A stretch of 6,362 bases of DNA from an uncultured Muribaculaceae bacterium (GCA_947177435.1 CAMWUM010000112.1:1-6362), one strand, 5' to 3'; shown: positions 1 to 6,117, numbered from the stretch's first letter. Notes: generated by a model not told the origin, from the letters alone. A program made the numbers and translations.

Positions 1-730
1 TATCTGCCCATTTGGGAGATGCCCGTTTAATCAATTTGGCAAGATATTGTTCTTGATAAGTCGGGTCGTAAGGCGTCATCTCCAACAATTGCAAACTTGA
101 CATGTCAATTGCTCCTGAAGAAATATTTTGCTTACCCGTGGTACGAACCATAAACTGTTTATAAAGAACATTGTCTTTTTGGTCTTGCAAGTACTCCCTT
201 TCAGTGGCAAGAATAATTACGCCATTGTCTTTGGTCTGTAGGTGGATATTCGTTTTATCTTTGCCTCCGGCGTTGATAAGCATTCCGTAAAAATAAAATT
301 CCGCATCAGCCCAAAGATTATCATTTATATGAAACGATGTATCCTTAGAGATTGTTAAAGCTGGAATTTCTTTGTCGGGAGCGCTGAATTCGTATGTAAA
401 GCCTGTACGTATGGCAGATTTTTGCACTTCCTGTAGGGCTCTTGCCGCGGGCAGCTCAAGCACATCAAGTGAATTGCTTTGCTGTACTAAGGCAACAATA
501 GTTAAGAATGTAGCCGCGCTTTGGACTGTGGTTCTAAAGATATTTCTGACAGACCCCTCTTCCATCGAAAATGAAATCGGGGCACGTACTGCTTTCGCAG
601 TCGGGTATAACAAAGTCTCGACTACATCAAACAACTCCTTAATCTCCCGAATATCAAAGTTTTCGGGTGATAAAGGCTCGTTGCCAACGCGGCCACTTAC
701 TCGTATTTCTACCTTACCTGAATTATCCAT
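1..730 (-). CDS. Unrecognised protein, N-terminal 243 residues (runs off left edge)
   Basis: An uninterrupted minus-strand frame begins at the ATG at 730 and is still open at base 1, so the C-terminus is missing. The visible protein starts MDNSGKVEIRVSGRVG. It continues through a helical stretch with REIKELFDVVETLLYP (about 28-43), a segment SFSMEEGSVRNIF (about 53-65) and a hydrophobic helix around 69-83. After this comes a mixed polar region and a stretch with GKDKTNIHLQTKDNGVIILATE near the middle. There is no signal peptide and no clear transmembrane segment, so a cytoplasmic location is likely. I do not recognise the family and assign no function. The start is supported by a -7 promoter box about 20 nt upstream; an in-frame GTG two codons earlier is a less likely start. 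The gene is AT-richer and has less GC-biased third positions than the flippase next to it, suggesting an accessory or transferred gene. It is certainly coding: a 243-codon open frame with protein-like composition, antisense to the plus-strand frame at 372-845. Confidence 0.85.
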   Translation of the reverse strand, partial: MDNSGKVEIRVSGRVGNEPLSPENFDIREIKELFDVVETLLYPTAKAVRAPISFSMEEGSVRNIFRTTVQSAATFLTIVALVQQSNSLDVLELPAARALQEVQKSAIRTGFTYEFSAPDKEIPALTISKDTSFHINDNLWADAEFYFYGMLINAGGKDKTNIHLQTKDNGVIILATEREYLQDQKDNVLYKQFMVRTTGKQNISSGAIDMSSLQLLEMTPYDPTYQEQYLAKLIKRASPKWAD

Positions 731-748
731 TATCACACTATTTCCCTG

Positions 749-782
749 CAAAGATAACAATAATTTTTCAAATAAAGTCAAA
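749..782 (-). promoter_or_regulatory. Bacteroidetes-type promoter for the left-edge gene
   Basis: On the minus strand a perfect -7 box TATCTTTG (749-756, consensus TAnnTTTG) is preceded by TTTG at 779-782. The 22-nt spacing is slightly longer than the usual 19-21. Transcription would start near 742, giving a leader of only about 12 nt before the ATG at 730. The promoter lies in the 75-bp gap after the flippase stop, so the gene can be transcribed independently of the operon upstream. Confidence 0.65.
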
Positions 783-805
783 AAGACTCCGCCTTTCTAT
801 TATTT

Positions 806-2275
806 TCAAGATTTATTGACGCGAAGGAGTTTGGTTTTGATGTAGGCAACTGACTCGGCGAAGATTGAGGGGTAGAAGATGCGGGCGGCGCCGGCGTATA
901 GGGTGGCGCCGAGGGCTACGCGGGCACCGAGCAGTAGCCAGTCGTTGGCGATTGACTGAGTGGTCAGCCAGGTAATTGACATTACGGCTGCCGTCAGGAT
1001 GAAAAGCGGGAAGATGTCGGCCATTGCCTGTCTGAGGCGTAGGCGTAGTTCGCGCCATGCGTACCTCTGCCAATATCCCAGCCAGCAGATGTTTACCACG
1101 ACGTAGGCAATGAACATGGCGAAGAGTCCCCAGCGCAGCATAGCAAGCGCCACGCCCACTTGCAGCAGTCCGATAAGGATGATGCCGGTCATGTACTGCC
1201 GCGACATGCCGCGGCTCAGAAGCATCTGTGTATAAACGCTTTGGATGGGCACGAACGCGCCCCACACGCACAGCACCTGCATGATGCGCGCGCTCTCGAG
1301 CCAGCGGTCGGTGATGGTTACGGTGATTAATGGCTCGGCCACGACGGCCAGGCCGAGCATCACGGGGAATGAAATAAATGCTGTGAACTGTAGGAGTTTG
1401 CGGAACACTCGCCGCTGCCGCTCGATGTCGTCGGTCACGCGGGTCATCACGGGCTGCGCTACGCCGATGATCATGCCGTTGACCATCGAATGCCCCATCG
1501 AGCACCACTTGTTGGCCTGCACATACTGGCCGACGATAGCATCGGTGTAGAAGCGGCCGAGGATGACCGAGAAAAAGTTGTTGTTGATGTGCTGAAATAT
1601 GTTGGTAATAAGCACCTTGCTGCTAAACCCGAACATCCCGCGTATCGGCCCGAAGTCGATGTGGAATGTCGGCCTCCATCGCGAGAAGCACCAGAAGCAC
1701 ACCATCGTCGTGGAGCAGTACACGAGCGTCTGCGTGGCCAGACCCCAATAAGAATAGCCGCAGTACACCAGTGTTACGCCCACTACGCCCGAAAGAGCCT
1801 GGGCGATGAGCACGGATATGGCACGCTGCTTAACCATCAGGTTTCTGAATAGGTAAGCGCTATGGGCAATGCCAAAGCTCGATATGACGAACGACAGGAA
1901 CAGGTATCGCGCCAGTGCCGTAAGGTCCGGCTGGTGGTAAAACTCGGCGATAAGTGGAGCACAGAAAAAGAGAATGGCGTATATGCCAATGCTGGTTAAC
2001 ACGTTGAACCAAAACACGGCATTGAAATCCCGATCGGTGGCACGCTTGAGGTTGGTCAGCGCCTGGGTGAATCCGCTCTCTTGCAGCGAACTGGCTATCA
2101 GGGAGAAAATAGTAAGCACGCCCACCATGCCGTACTCGGCGTCGGTGAGCATGCGTGCCAGAAAAATGCCAATGACGAGGTTGAGCAGCTGCTGAGCCCC
2201 ATTGCTCAAGCCGCCCCACACCAGCCCCTTGGCCGTCTTTTCCTTAAGTGTCTCTTCCAGCTTACTTGTTGGCAA
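806..2275 (-). CDS. WzxC-like polysaccharide/lipid-linked oligosaccharide flippase (MOP superfamily)
   Basis: An integral inner-membrane protein of 489 residues, the usual length for the family, with roughly 12-14 hydrophobic segments. Landmarks typical of WzxC/Polysacc_synt proteins appear in order. KEKTAKGLVWGGLSN lies at about 11-25 before TM1, and FLARMLTDAEYGMVG at about 38-52. ATDRDFNAVFWFN precedes TM3, and GQYVQANKW lies in the middle. The family moves undecaprenyl-diphosphate-linked glycans (O-antigen, capsule or exopolysaccharide) across the cytoplasmic membrane; the substrate cannot be read from sequence. The start is a TTG at 2275: an in-frame TGA lies three codons upstream and the first in-frame ATG is near residue 41, inside the first conserved block. 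The start overlaps the last 14 nt of the thioredoxin gene, suggesting translational coupling. No glycosyltransferases are nearby, so this is not a typical capsule cluster. It is probably the last gene of an operon with the two thioredoxin-like lipoproteins. No convincing terminator follows the stop. Confidence 0.9.
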   Translation of the reverse strand: MPTSKLEETLKEKTAKGLVWGGLSNGAQQLLNLVIGIFLARMLTDAEYGMVGVLTIFSLIASSLQESGFTQALTNLKRATDRDFNAVFWFNVLTSIGIYAILFFCAPLIAEFYHQPDLTALARYLFLSFVISSFGIAHSAYLFRNLMVKQRAISVLIAQALSGVVGVTLVYCGYSYWGLATQTLVYCSTTMVCFWCFSRWRPTFHIDFGPIRGMFGFSSKVLITNIFQHINNNFFSVILGRFYTDAIVGQYVQANKWCSMGHSMVNGMIIGVAQPVMTRVTDDIERQRRVFRKLLQFTAFISFPVMLGLAVVAEPLITVTITDRWLESARIMQVLCVWGAFVPIQSVYTQMLLSRGMSRQYMTGIILIGLLQVGVALAMLRWGLFAMFIAYVVVNICWLGYWQRYAWRELRLRLRQAMADIFPLFILTAAVMSITWLTTQSIANDWLLLGARVALGATLYAGAARIFYPSIFAESVAYIKTKLLRVNKS

Positions 2276-2777
2276 TGGCCTTCATGATGAGTTTGCAGAA
2301 GTTGTCGTAGACGGCCTGCTCGAACTGCTCGTCGGTGGCGTCTTCGGAGATGCCTGCGGTGAGTTCGTCGCCGATGCCCACGATGGTCTGGGTCTTGCCG
2401 CTGGGGCTGATGATGACGATGGTGGGGATGGCCTGGATGCCGAACGCCGAGGCGGTCTGGCCGTACTCGTCGGTGTCGACGGAGTAGAACTTGGCGTTGT
2501 TGAACTTGTTGGAGGCCTTGTGGAAGATGGGCGCGAAGAACTTGCAGGGACCGCACCATGTGGCGTTGAAGTCGATGACGGTCACTTGGTCAGGCTTCAT
2601 GTCGGGGCGCAGCTGGGTGTCGCTCGTGGGCTTAAGCACACGGTCGGCCTGCTTGGCTGTCTGCTCTGTCGGTTCGGCCTGCTCGGTCTTGTTTGCTTGG
2701 TCGGCCTGGGCGGGTGCGCAGGCGGCGAATGCCATCACGAAGATGATGGCCAGGGATAGGAATTTGATGTGTTTCAT
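2262..2777 (-). CDS. Thioredoxin-family lipoprotein with WCGPC active site
   Basis: A 171-residue protein. Residues 1-20 form a lipoprotein signal peptide (MKHIKFLSLAIIFVMAFAAC) with the lipid-anchor cysteine at C20. Residues 21-50 are a low-complexity Gln/Glu/Ala/Thr/Lys linker (for example TEQAEPTEQTAKQAD). From about 60 there is a single thioredoxin domain: VTVIDFNATWCGPCK with redox cysteines C75 and C78, then YSVDTDEYGQTASAFGIQAIPTIVI with the cis-proline at P118. An additional Cys (C161) sits in the last helix. The domain should act as a membrane-tethered thiol-disulfide oxidoreductase on the periplasmic face; whether it reduces or oxidises, and its partners, are not visible. It lies 26 nt downstream of a second thioredoxin-like lipoprotein and overlaps the flippase start by 14 nt, so the three are probably co-transcribed. 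The linker DNA carries repeated CGGCCTG heptamers (plus strand), which probably reflect codon repetition only. Confidence 0.93.
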   Translation of the reverse strand: MKHIKFLSLAIIFVMAFAACAPAQADQANKTEQAEPTEQTAKQADRVLKPTSDTQLRPDMKPDQVTVIDFNATWCGPCKFFAPIFHKASNKFNNAKFYSVDTDEYGQTASAFGIQAIPTIVIISPSGKTQTIVGIGDELTAGISEDATDEQFEQAVYDNFCKLIMKAIANK

Positions 2778-2803
2778 ACGCGTAAGATATTATGGTTTAA
2801 CAT

Positions 2804-3337
2804 TTATTCGTTGATGCCGGCATATTTAAGTAGAGTGGCGTAGATGCCATCGGCCTGTTCCTCGGCTGATTTCTTTTCCAGGGCGGGGGTGATGAAGCTG
2901 CCGAGGTCGGGGTAGGTCTGCATCTCGCCGTCGGGGTTGAGGATTACGACGCAGGGCACTAGGGGCGTCTCCTCGTCGAGGCCGAAGCTGGCGGCCGTTT
3001 TGGGGCAGGCGGTCACGTCGACAGCGATGACGGCCACCTTGCCTTCATTGTCGGCGGCGAGCCTGGCCATCGGCTCTTGCAGGGGGGCGCATGCGGGAGC
3101 GTCCTCGGCGACGAAGCAAATGACGGTGGTGGTCTCCACCTTGGTGTCAGTCGTGAGCACCGAGTCGCAATTGAGCTGAGCCACTTCGCCCTTGGCTGCC
3201 ACGTCCATTATAGAATCGAGAGTGCATACCGACTCCGACTCGTTTGTGTTGTTGGCTTTTTTCTCTTTGTCGCAAGAGGCGGCGCCAAAAGCGAGCGCGG
3301 CCATGCCTGCGAATAACAGGGTCTTGAATACTTTCAT
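2804..3337 (-). CDS. Degenerate thioredoxin-fold lipoprotein (CxxL)
   Basis: A 177-residue protein from the ATG at 3337. The lipoprotein signal peptide (MKVFKTLLFAGMAALAFGAASC) places the acylated cysteine at C22, followed by a Lys/Asn/Ser/Glu-rich linker. The domain from about 68 parallels the neighbouring thioredoxin: a hydrophobic strand (TTTVICFVAED), then APACAPLQEPMARLA where the active site would be, a VAVIAVDVTACPKTAASFGL strand/helix, and LVPCVVILNPDGEMQ matching AIPTIVIISPSGKTQ, with P128 at the cis-proline position. The active site reads C83-A-P-L86, so the first cysteine is kept and the second replaced by leucine. Besides C22 there are six cysteines (38, 57, 74, 83, 111, 129), which is unusual. 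It may be a monothiol partner, a chaperone or a substrate-binding relative rather than a classical reductase; this is inference. An ATG 13 codons upstream (3376) is rejected because it sits inside the -7 promoter box. First gene of the probable operon. Confidence 0.85.
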   Translation of the reverse strand: MKVFKTLLFAGMAALAFGAASCDKEKKANNTNESESVCTLDSIMDVAAKGEVAQLNCDSVLTTDTKVETTTVICFVAEDAPACAPLQEPMARLAADNEGKVAVIAVDVTACPKTAASFGLDEETPLVPCVVILNPDGEMQTYPDLGSFITPALEKKSAEEQADGIYATLLKYAGINE

Positions 3338-3373
3338 AATTCGGGTTTTAGTAATAAAGACAATCGAGAGACG

Positions 3374-3381
3374 CAAATATA
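3374..3381 (-). promoter_or_regulatory. -7 box of the promoter for the thioredoxin/flippase operon
   Basis: The minus strand reads TATATTTG, an exact match to TAnnTTTG, placing the transcript start near 3367 and leaving a leader of about 30 nt to the ATG at 3337. I see no TTTG at the expected -33 position, which falls in the last codons of the endonuclease gene. The upstream element is therefore weak or absent. Confidence 0.6.
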
Positions 3382-3395
3382 TCGCCCGGGGGCGA
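3382..3395. repeat. Short GC-rich inverted repeat between endonuclease stop and -7 box
   Basis: TCGCCC-GG-GGGCGA is a perfect 6-bp inverted repeat with a 2-nt centre, directly abutting the -7 box and five bases past the endonuclease stop codon. It could be part of a terminator for the endonuclease transcript, although only a weak, interrupted T-run follows on the minus strand. It could equally be an operator in the promoter spacer. Neither role is established. Confidence 0.35.
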
Positions 3396-3400
3396 AAAAT

Positions 3401-4438
3401 TTAGTAAACTTTGCGCGTCAGGAATATTTCGGTGGGGAAGTGGTCGCTGTATCCGTTGAGGTAGGCACCGGCGCTGAACGTGCGCAGGGGATAGCCCTGG
3501 CGGTTGCCGTCGGTGTCGCGCAGAAATTCCCAGTTGAGCACGTCGGCGCGCATGAACTGCCATTGGGCGTCGTCGTCGACGTTGACCAGGTTGCCCGACA
3601 CGATGATCTGGTCGAAGAGGTTCCACGAGCTCTTGTAGGCGAGCGTGCCGATGCCGTCGTCGAGCTTCTTCCACCAGGGATTGAAGAACTGGTGGGGGCC
3701 CACGCCCTTAGCCTTCTTCTTGGCGCCCAGCACCTTGGCGCACGACTTGTCGTGCGGGTCGTCGTTGAGGTCGCCCATGATGATCACGCCGGCCTCGGGG
3801 TGGATGGCCCACACGGAGTCAGCGATGGCCAGGCTCAGAGCCGCGGCGGCCTCGCGGTTGGGCGACGACTGCTCCTGGCCGCCCAGACGCGAAGGCCAGT
3901 GGTTGACGATCACGGCCAGGGGCTGACCCATGAGGCTGCCGTAGACGCACATCTGGTCGCGGGTCGGGTAGGGGATGGCCGTGGCCGTATGGTTGGTGAC
4001 GTTGATGAGCTGGAAGTATTTGGGATTGTAGAGGCAGCCAACGTCCACGCCGCGGCGGTCAGGCGAGTCGTGGTGCACCACCTGCAGGTTCCAGGCCGCG
4101 ATTTGCGGGTCGGCCACCAGGTCGTCGAGCACCGAGCGGTTCTCGATTTCCGACACGCCGATGATGGCCGGGCCGTAAGGCGTGGTGGGGGAGGTCATGT
4201 GCGAGATGGCATAGGCCAAGTTGTGGATTTTGCTCCAGTACTTGCGGCCGTCCCATTGGCGCTCGCCGTTGGGGGTGAACTCCGCGTCGCGGCCCAGGGG
4301 ATTGTTAGGGATGGTGTCGAAGAGGTTTTCGAGGTTGTAGAACGCCACGCCGGCCACTTGCGAGCCGCGTGCCTTGTCGCGTGCCGCGCAGGGGAGCGCC
4401 AGCGCCGCGATGGCAAAGAGCAAAAGCAGTTTTTTCAT
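3401..4438 (-). CDS. Exported endonuclease/exonuclease/phosphatase-family protein
   Basis: A 345-residue protein from the ATG at 4438, with a signal peptide (MKKLLLLFAIAALALPCAA) probably cleaved by signal peptidase I near A19. No good lipobox is seen, so it is periplasmic or secreted. Motifs of the metal-dependent EEP fold (DNase I/exonuclease III/inositol phosphatase superfamily) appear in order: FYNLENLFD with N35 and E37; SEIEN with E97/E99; HHDSPDRRGVDVG (122-134); VNHWPSR with H180; GDLNDDP with D223 and N225; LFDQIIVS with D276; and GYSDHFP with the D332/H333 pair. All key catalytic and metal positions look intact, so it should hydrolyse phosphodiester or phosphomonoester bonds. DNA, RNA, lipid or small phosphate substrates cannot be told apart. 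An ATG at 4453 (five residues longer) is an alternative start; one at 4483 lies inside the -7 box and is rejected. It appears to be monocistronic, with its own promoter and a different promoter just downstream. Confidence 0.9.
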   Translation of the reverse strand: MKKLLLLFAIAALALPCAARDKARGSQVAGVAFYNLENLFDTIPNNPLGRDAEFTPNGERQWDGRKYWSKIHNLAYAISHMTSPTTPYGPAIIGVSEIENRSVLDDLVADPQIAAWNLQVVHHDSPDRRGVDVGCLYNPKYFQLINVTNHTATAIPYPTRDQMCVYGSLMGQPLAVIVNHWPSRLGGQEQSSPNREAAAALSLAIADSVWAIHPEAGVIIMGDLNDDPHDKSCAKVLGAKKKAKGVGPHQFFNPWWKKLDDGIGTLAYKSSWNLFDQIIVSGNLVNVDDDAQWQFMRADVLNWEFLRDTDGNRQGYPLRTFSAGAYLNGYSDHFPTEIFLTRKVY

Positions 4439-4480
4439 ATCGGGAGATTTCATTTTTTTGCGGTATAGATTGCGTAAGCG

Positions 4481-4512
4481 CAAAAATAGCCATTTCCCGC
4501 CAATCCACCAAA
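4481..4512 (-). promoter_or_regulatory. Consensus Bacteroidetes promoter for the endonuclease gene
   Basis: The minus strand has TTTG (4509-4512), a 20-nt spacer and TATTTTTG (4481-4488), an exact match to the TTTG-N19-21-TAnnTTTG consensus of the Bacteroidetes primary sigma factor. The predicted start is near 4474, about 36 nt before the ATG at 4438. The -33 element is only about 15 nt beyond the ATPase stop codon. Confidence 0.8.
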
Positions 4513-4526
4513 AATTCCCCCGCTTT

Positions 4527-5918
4527 TTAGTTTGAAAGCATGGTTAAATCGATGTCGGGAATGATTATGTCGGGGAGTTTATCACTGATGAGAAAGCCCA
4601 TATACAGAGGGATTGTCAGTACATCACCGTCTCTGCCCACATTGTATTGGCCTAATTTGATGGCGTTGTCTACATGGTATACGTCTTTGTTTTTCAGTAC
4701 TGTATTCAGGCTTTTTGTCTTGCCTGTCTTTGCCTTGACTTCAAGTGGTACGCACTGGCCTTTAAACCTAACCAAGAAATCAATCTCAAGACCGCTGTCC
4801 TTATGAAAATAATACAGCTTTTGGCCGGACTTGCACAGGAAATCCGCCATAAGGCACTCAAAGATAGCACCTTTGTATCCCAGTAGATTGCCTTTTAATA
4901 TATCCGCTTGGGCGCCATAATCGAGCATTCCCATAAGGATGCCGATATCCGTTGTGTAGACCTTGAAGCAATCTTCGATGGCATTGCCGCTCAGCGGGAG
5001 TTCAGTGATTGTGGTGTTGTAGCACCTTTCAGTTATTCCCGCGTCCTCCAGCCATTGGAGGCTGCCTTTATATTGGGAGGCTCTGCCACCCTTCTTGACC
5101 ACAGAATATTGGAATTTCTTGTTTTCTTTGGCCAGTTGTTTGGGTATCGACTCAAAGCACTCGCGAATGTGAGGTTTATCGGCATCGTCGGCATACTTGA
5201 CCATATCCTCTTCGTACTCAGCCAAAAGTGTGTGTTGGGTCTTATAAATCAAATCGATATTCTTTGTTTCGAGAAAACAGTTCACCACCTCGGGCAGGCC
5301 GCCGACAATAACATACCTGTACATCAAATCCATCATTGCCTTGTGGATACCGTCAGGCACCGCCGTTTCGCTGTCAAAGCAAGACTTTACGGTATCGATC
5401 ACTTGTGCGTTAATTCCGTTTGCCCACAGAAATTCCTCAAAGTCCAATGGGTGCATCTCAATCACCGTCTCGTATCCCACCGGTACGGAATCCATGCCCG
5501 CGTTTGCCTGATTCTCTTTTTTGCTTTTGCCATAGCCTTTCACGCCTAAGAGAGAACCTGTGGCGATTACATCAAACCGACCGTCATTCTGAAAAGACTT
5601 TAGTGCGGTCCGCGCCTCCTTGCATTCCTGGATTTCGTCGAGAATGATACACGTTTTCCCTTCGATGAATCGGCTGCCAGGCATAAGAGCCGAGAGGCTG
5701 AGGATGATGGTGTCTACGTCCAGATTGCCAGTAAAAGCAGACTTCTTGTCAGGTTCGAGTATGAAATTCATATACACGACGCTTTCATAGTTCTCATCTG
5801 CAAATTTGCGCGCGCTATATGTCTTTCCACATTGGCGAATACCCTTTATCACCAGTGGCTTTCGGTTGGCAGTCTGTTTCCACTCATATAAATATGACTC
5901 AATCTTTCTTTTTAGCAT
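4527..5918 (-). CDS. AAA_14 / DUF4143 family ATPase
   Basis: A 463-residue cytoplasmic protein from the ATG at 5918. The N-terminal AAA_14 domain starts with the usual MLKRKIESYLYEWK lead-in. It has a Walker A GIRQCGKT (26-33), a Walker B TCIILDEIQ with D93/E94, and a sensor-1-like ATGSLLG (118-124). MHPLDFEEFL (154-163) and GGLPEVV (205-211) are hallmarks of the family. The C-terminal DUF4143 domain contains KGAIFECLMADFL (E353), GLEIDFLV (D379) and PLEVKAK (E392, K394), a spacing that resembles a PD-(D/E)XK nuclease core. Length and both active-site regions look intact. The family is abundant, often as solitary genes, in anaerobic bacteria, and its biological role is not established; ATP hydrolysis is expected, and nuclease-like activity is inference. 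The longer frame starting with TTG at 5942 is rejected because that codon lies in the -7 box. The gene stands alone, with a terminator before it and another promoter after it, and is somewhat AT-richer than the endonuclease gene. The repeat array over its promoter suggests tight, possibly self-directed, control. Confidence 0.92.
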   Translation of the reverse strand: MLKRKIESYLYEWKQTANRKPLVIKGIRQCGKTYSARKFADENYESVVYMNFILEPDKKSAFTGNLDVDTIILSLSALMPGSRFIEGKTCIILDEIQECKEARTALKSFQNDGRFDVIATGSLLGVKGYGKSKKENQANAGMDSVPVGYETVIEMHPLDFEEFLWANGINAQVIDTVKSCFDSETAVPDGIHKAMMDLMYRYVIVGGLPEVVNCFLETKNIDLIYKTQHTLLAEYEEDMVKYADDADKPHIRECFESIPKQLAKENKKFQYSVVKKGGRASQYKGSLQWLEDAGITERCYNTTITELPLSGNAIEDCFKVYTTDIGILMGMLDYGAQADILKGNLLGYKGAIFECLMADFLCKSGQKLYYFHKDSGLEIDFLVRFKGQCVPLEVKAKTGKTKSLNTVLKNKDVYHVDNAIKLGQYNVGRDGDVLTIPLYMGFLISDKLPDIIIPDIDLTMLSN

Positions 5919-5939
5919 GGTCTTCAGCGTTTTGTTCTG

Positions 5940-5971
5940 CAAAAATACACTTTTTCAGCCGAATAATCAAA
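5940..5971 (-). promoter_or_regulatory. Consensus Bacteroidetes promoter for the ATPase gene
   Basis: The minus strand has TTTG (5968-5971), exactly 20 nt of spacer, then TATTTTTG (5940-5947). Transcription should begin near 5933, leaving about 15 nt before the ATG at 5918. The -33 element and the whole spacer lie within the first unit of the 32-bp repeat array, so a protein bound to the repeat would directly compete with RNA polymerase. Confidence 0.8.
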
Positions 5972-6051
5972 CATTGTCGCACTTTTTCGGCCGAATAATC
6001 AGTTTTCGTTGCGCTTTTTCAAGCGAATCGATGGAAATCGTTGCACTTTTC
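5948..6051 (-). repeat. 32-bp-period direct repeat array, putative operator
   Basis: On the minus strand a 15-bp element recurs with exact 32-bp spacing: GAAAAAGTGCGACAA (5974-5988), GAAAAAGCGCAACGA (6006-6020) and GAAAAGTGCAACGA (6038-6051, one A shorter). A fourth half copy, GAAAAAGTG (5948-5956), runs into the -7 box. The 17-bp intervals are also similar, two of them containing TGATTATTCGGC. Each boundary forms a TTCnnnnGAA palindrome: 5954-5963, 5986-5995 (perfect TTCGGCCGAA) and 6018-6027. The copies become less alike away from the promoter. A 32-bp period is about three helical turns, so bound proteins would sit on one face of the DNA. An operator role is inferred from the overlap with the promoter. 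Confidence 0.75.
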
Positions 6052-6063
6052 ACGGTTGCAGGC

Positions 6064-6098
6064 GACAAAAGAGGGCATGCCTGGTTTGGCATGCCCTC
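6064..6098 (-). terminator. Intrinsic terminator of the right-edge gene
   Basis: A perfect 11-bp stem (GAGGGCATGCC, 6071-6081, with its complement at 6088-6098) closes a 6-nt loop. On the minus strand it is followed by TTTTGTC. It lies 20 nt past the stop codon at 6118, which fits termination of that gene and insulates the ATPase promoter. On the plus strand it is followed by A-rich sequence, so termination in that direction is unlikely. Confidence 0.85.
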
Positions 6099-6117
6099 AA
6101 ATTAAAAAGTCATTGCT

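Noticed and set aside
771..805. A possible terminator after the flippase gene (AGTC-TTTTT-GACT on the minus strand)
   Set aside because: The stem is only 4 bp and the T-run is in the loop; the sequence instead contains the -33 element of the next promoter.
372..845. A 157-codon plus-strand open frame near the left edge
   Set aside because: It lies antisense to the 243-codon minus-strand gene, crosses its promoter and the end of the flippase gene, and has serine-rich, non-protein-like composition.
2641..2710. Repeated CGGCCTG heptamers in the thioredoxin gene as a regulatory or recombination repeat
   Set aside because: They are in the codons of a Gln/Ala/Glu-rich linker and are irregularly spaced, so low-complexity coding explains them.
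2202..2759. A 185-codon plus-strand open frame antisense to the thioredoxin gene
   Set aside because: Its composition is almost entirely Gly/Val/Leu/Asp, an artefact of the repetitive reverse-strand codons; the minus strand encodes a clear WCGPC thioredoxin.
3440..4468. A 342-codon plus-strand open frame antisense to the endonuclease gene
   Set aside because: It is a shadow of strong GC bias at third positions: Val/Ala/Arg/Gly/His-rich with no domain, while the opposite strand carries a full set of EEP motifs and a signal peptide.
4908..5549. A 213-codon plus-strand open frame inside the ATPase gene
   Set aside because: It is antisense to an intact AAA_14/DUF4143 protein with conserved motifs and has no promoter or family signature of its own.
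5948..6051. CRISPR array as an explanation of the 32-bp repeats
   Set aside because: The intervals are similar to each other rather than unique, repeats are only 15 bp, there are only about three copies, and the array overlaps a promoter with no cas genes in view.
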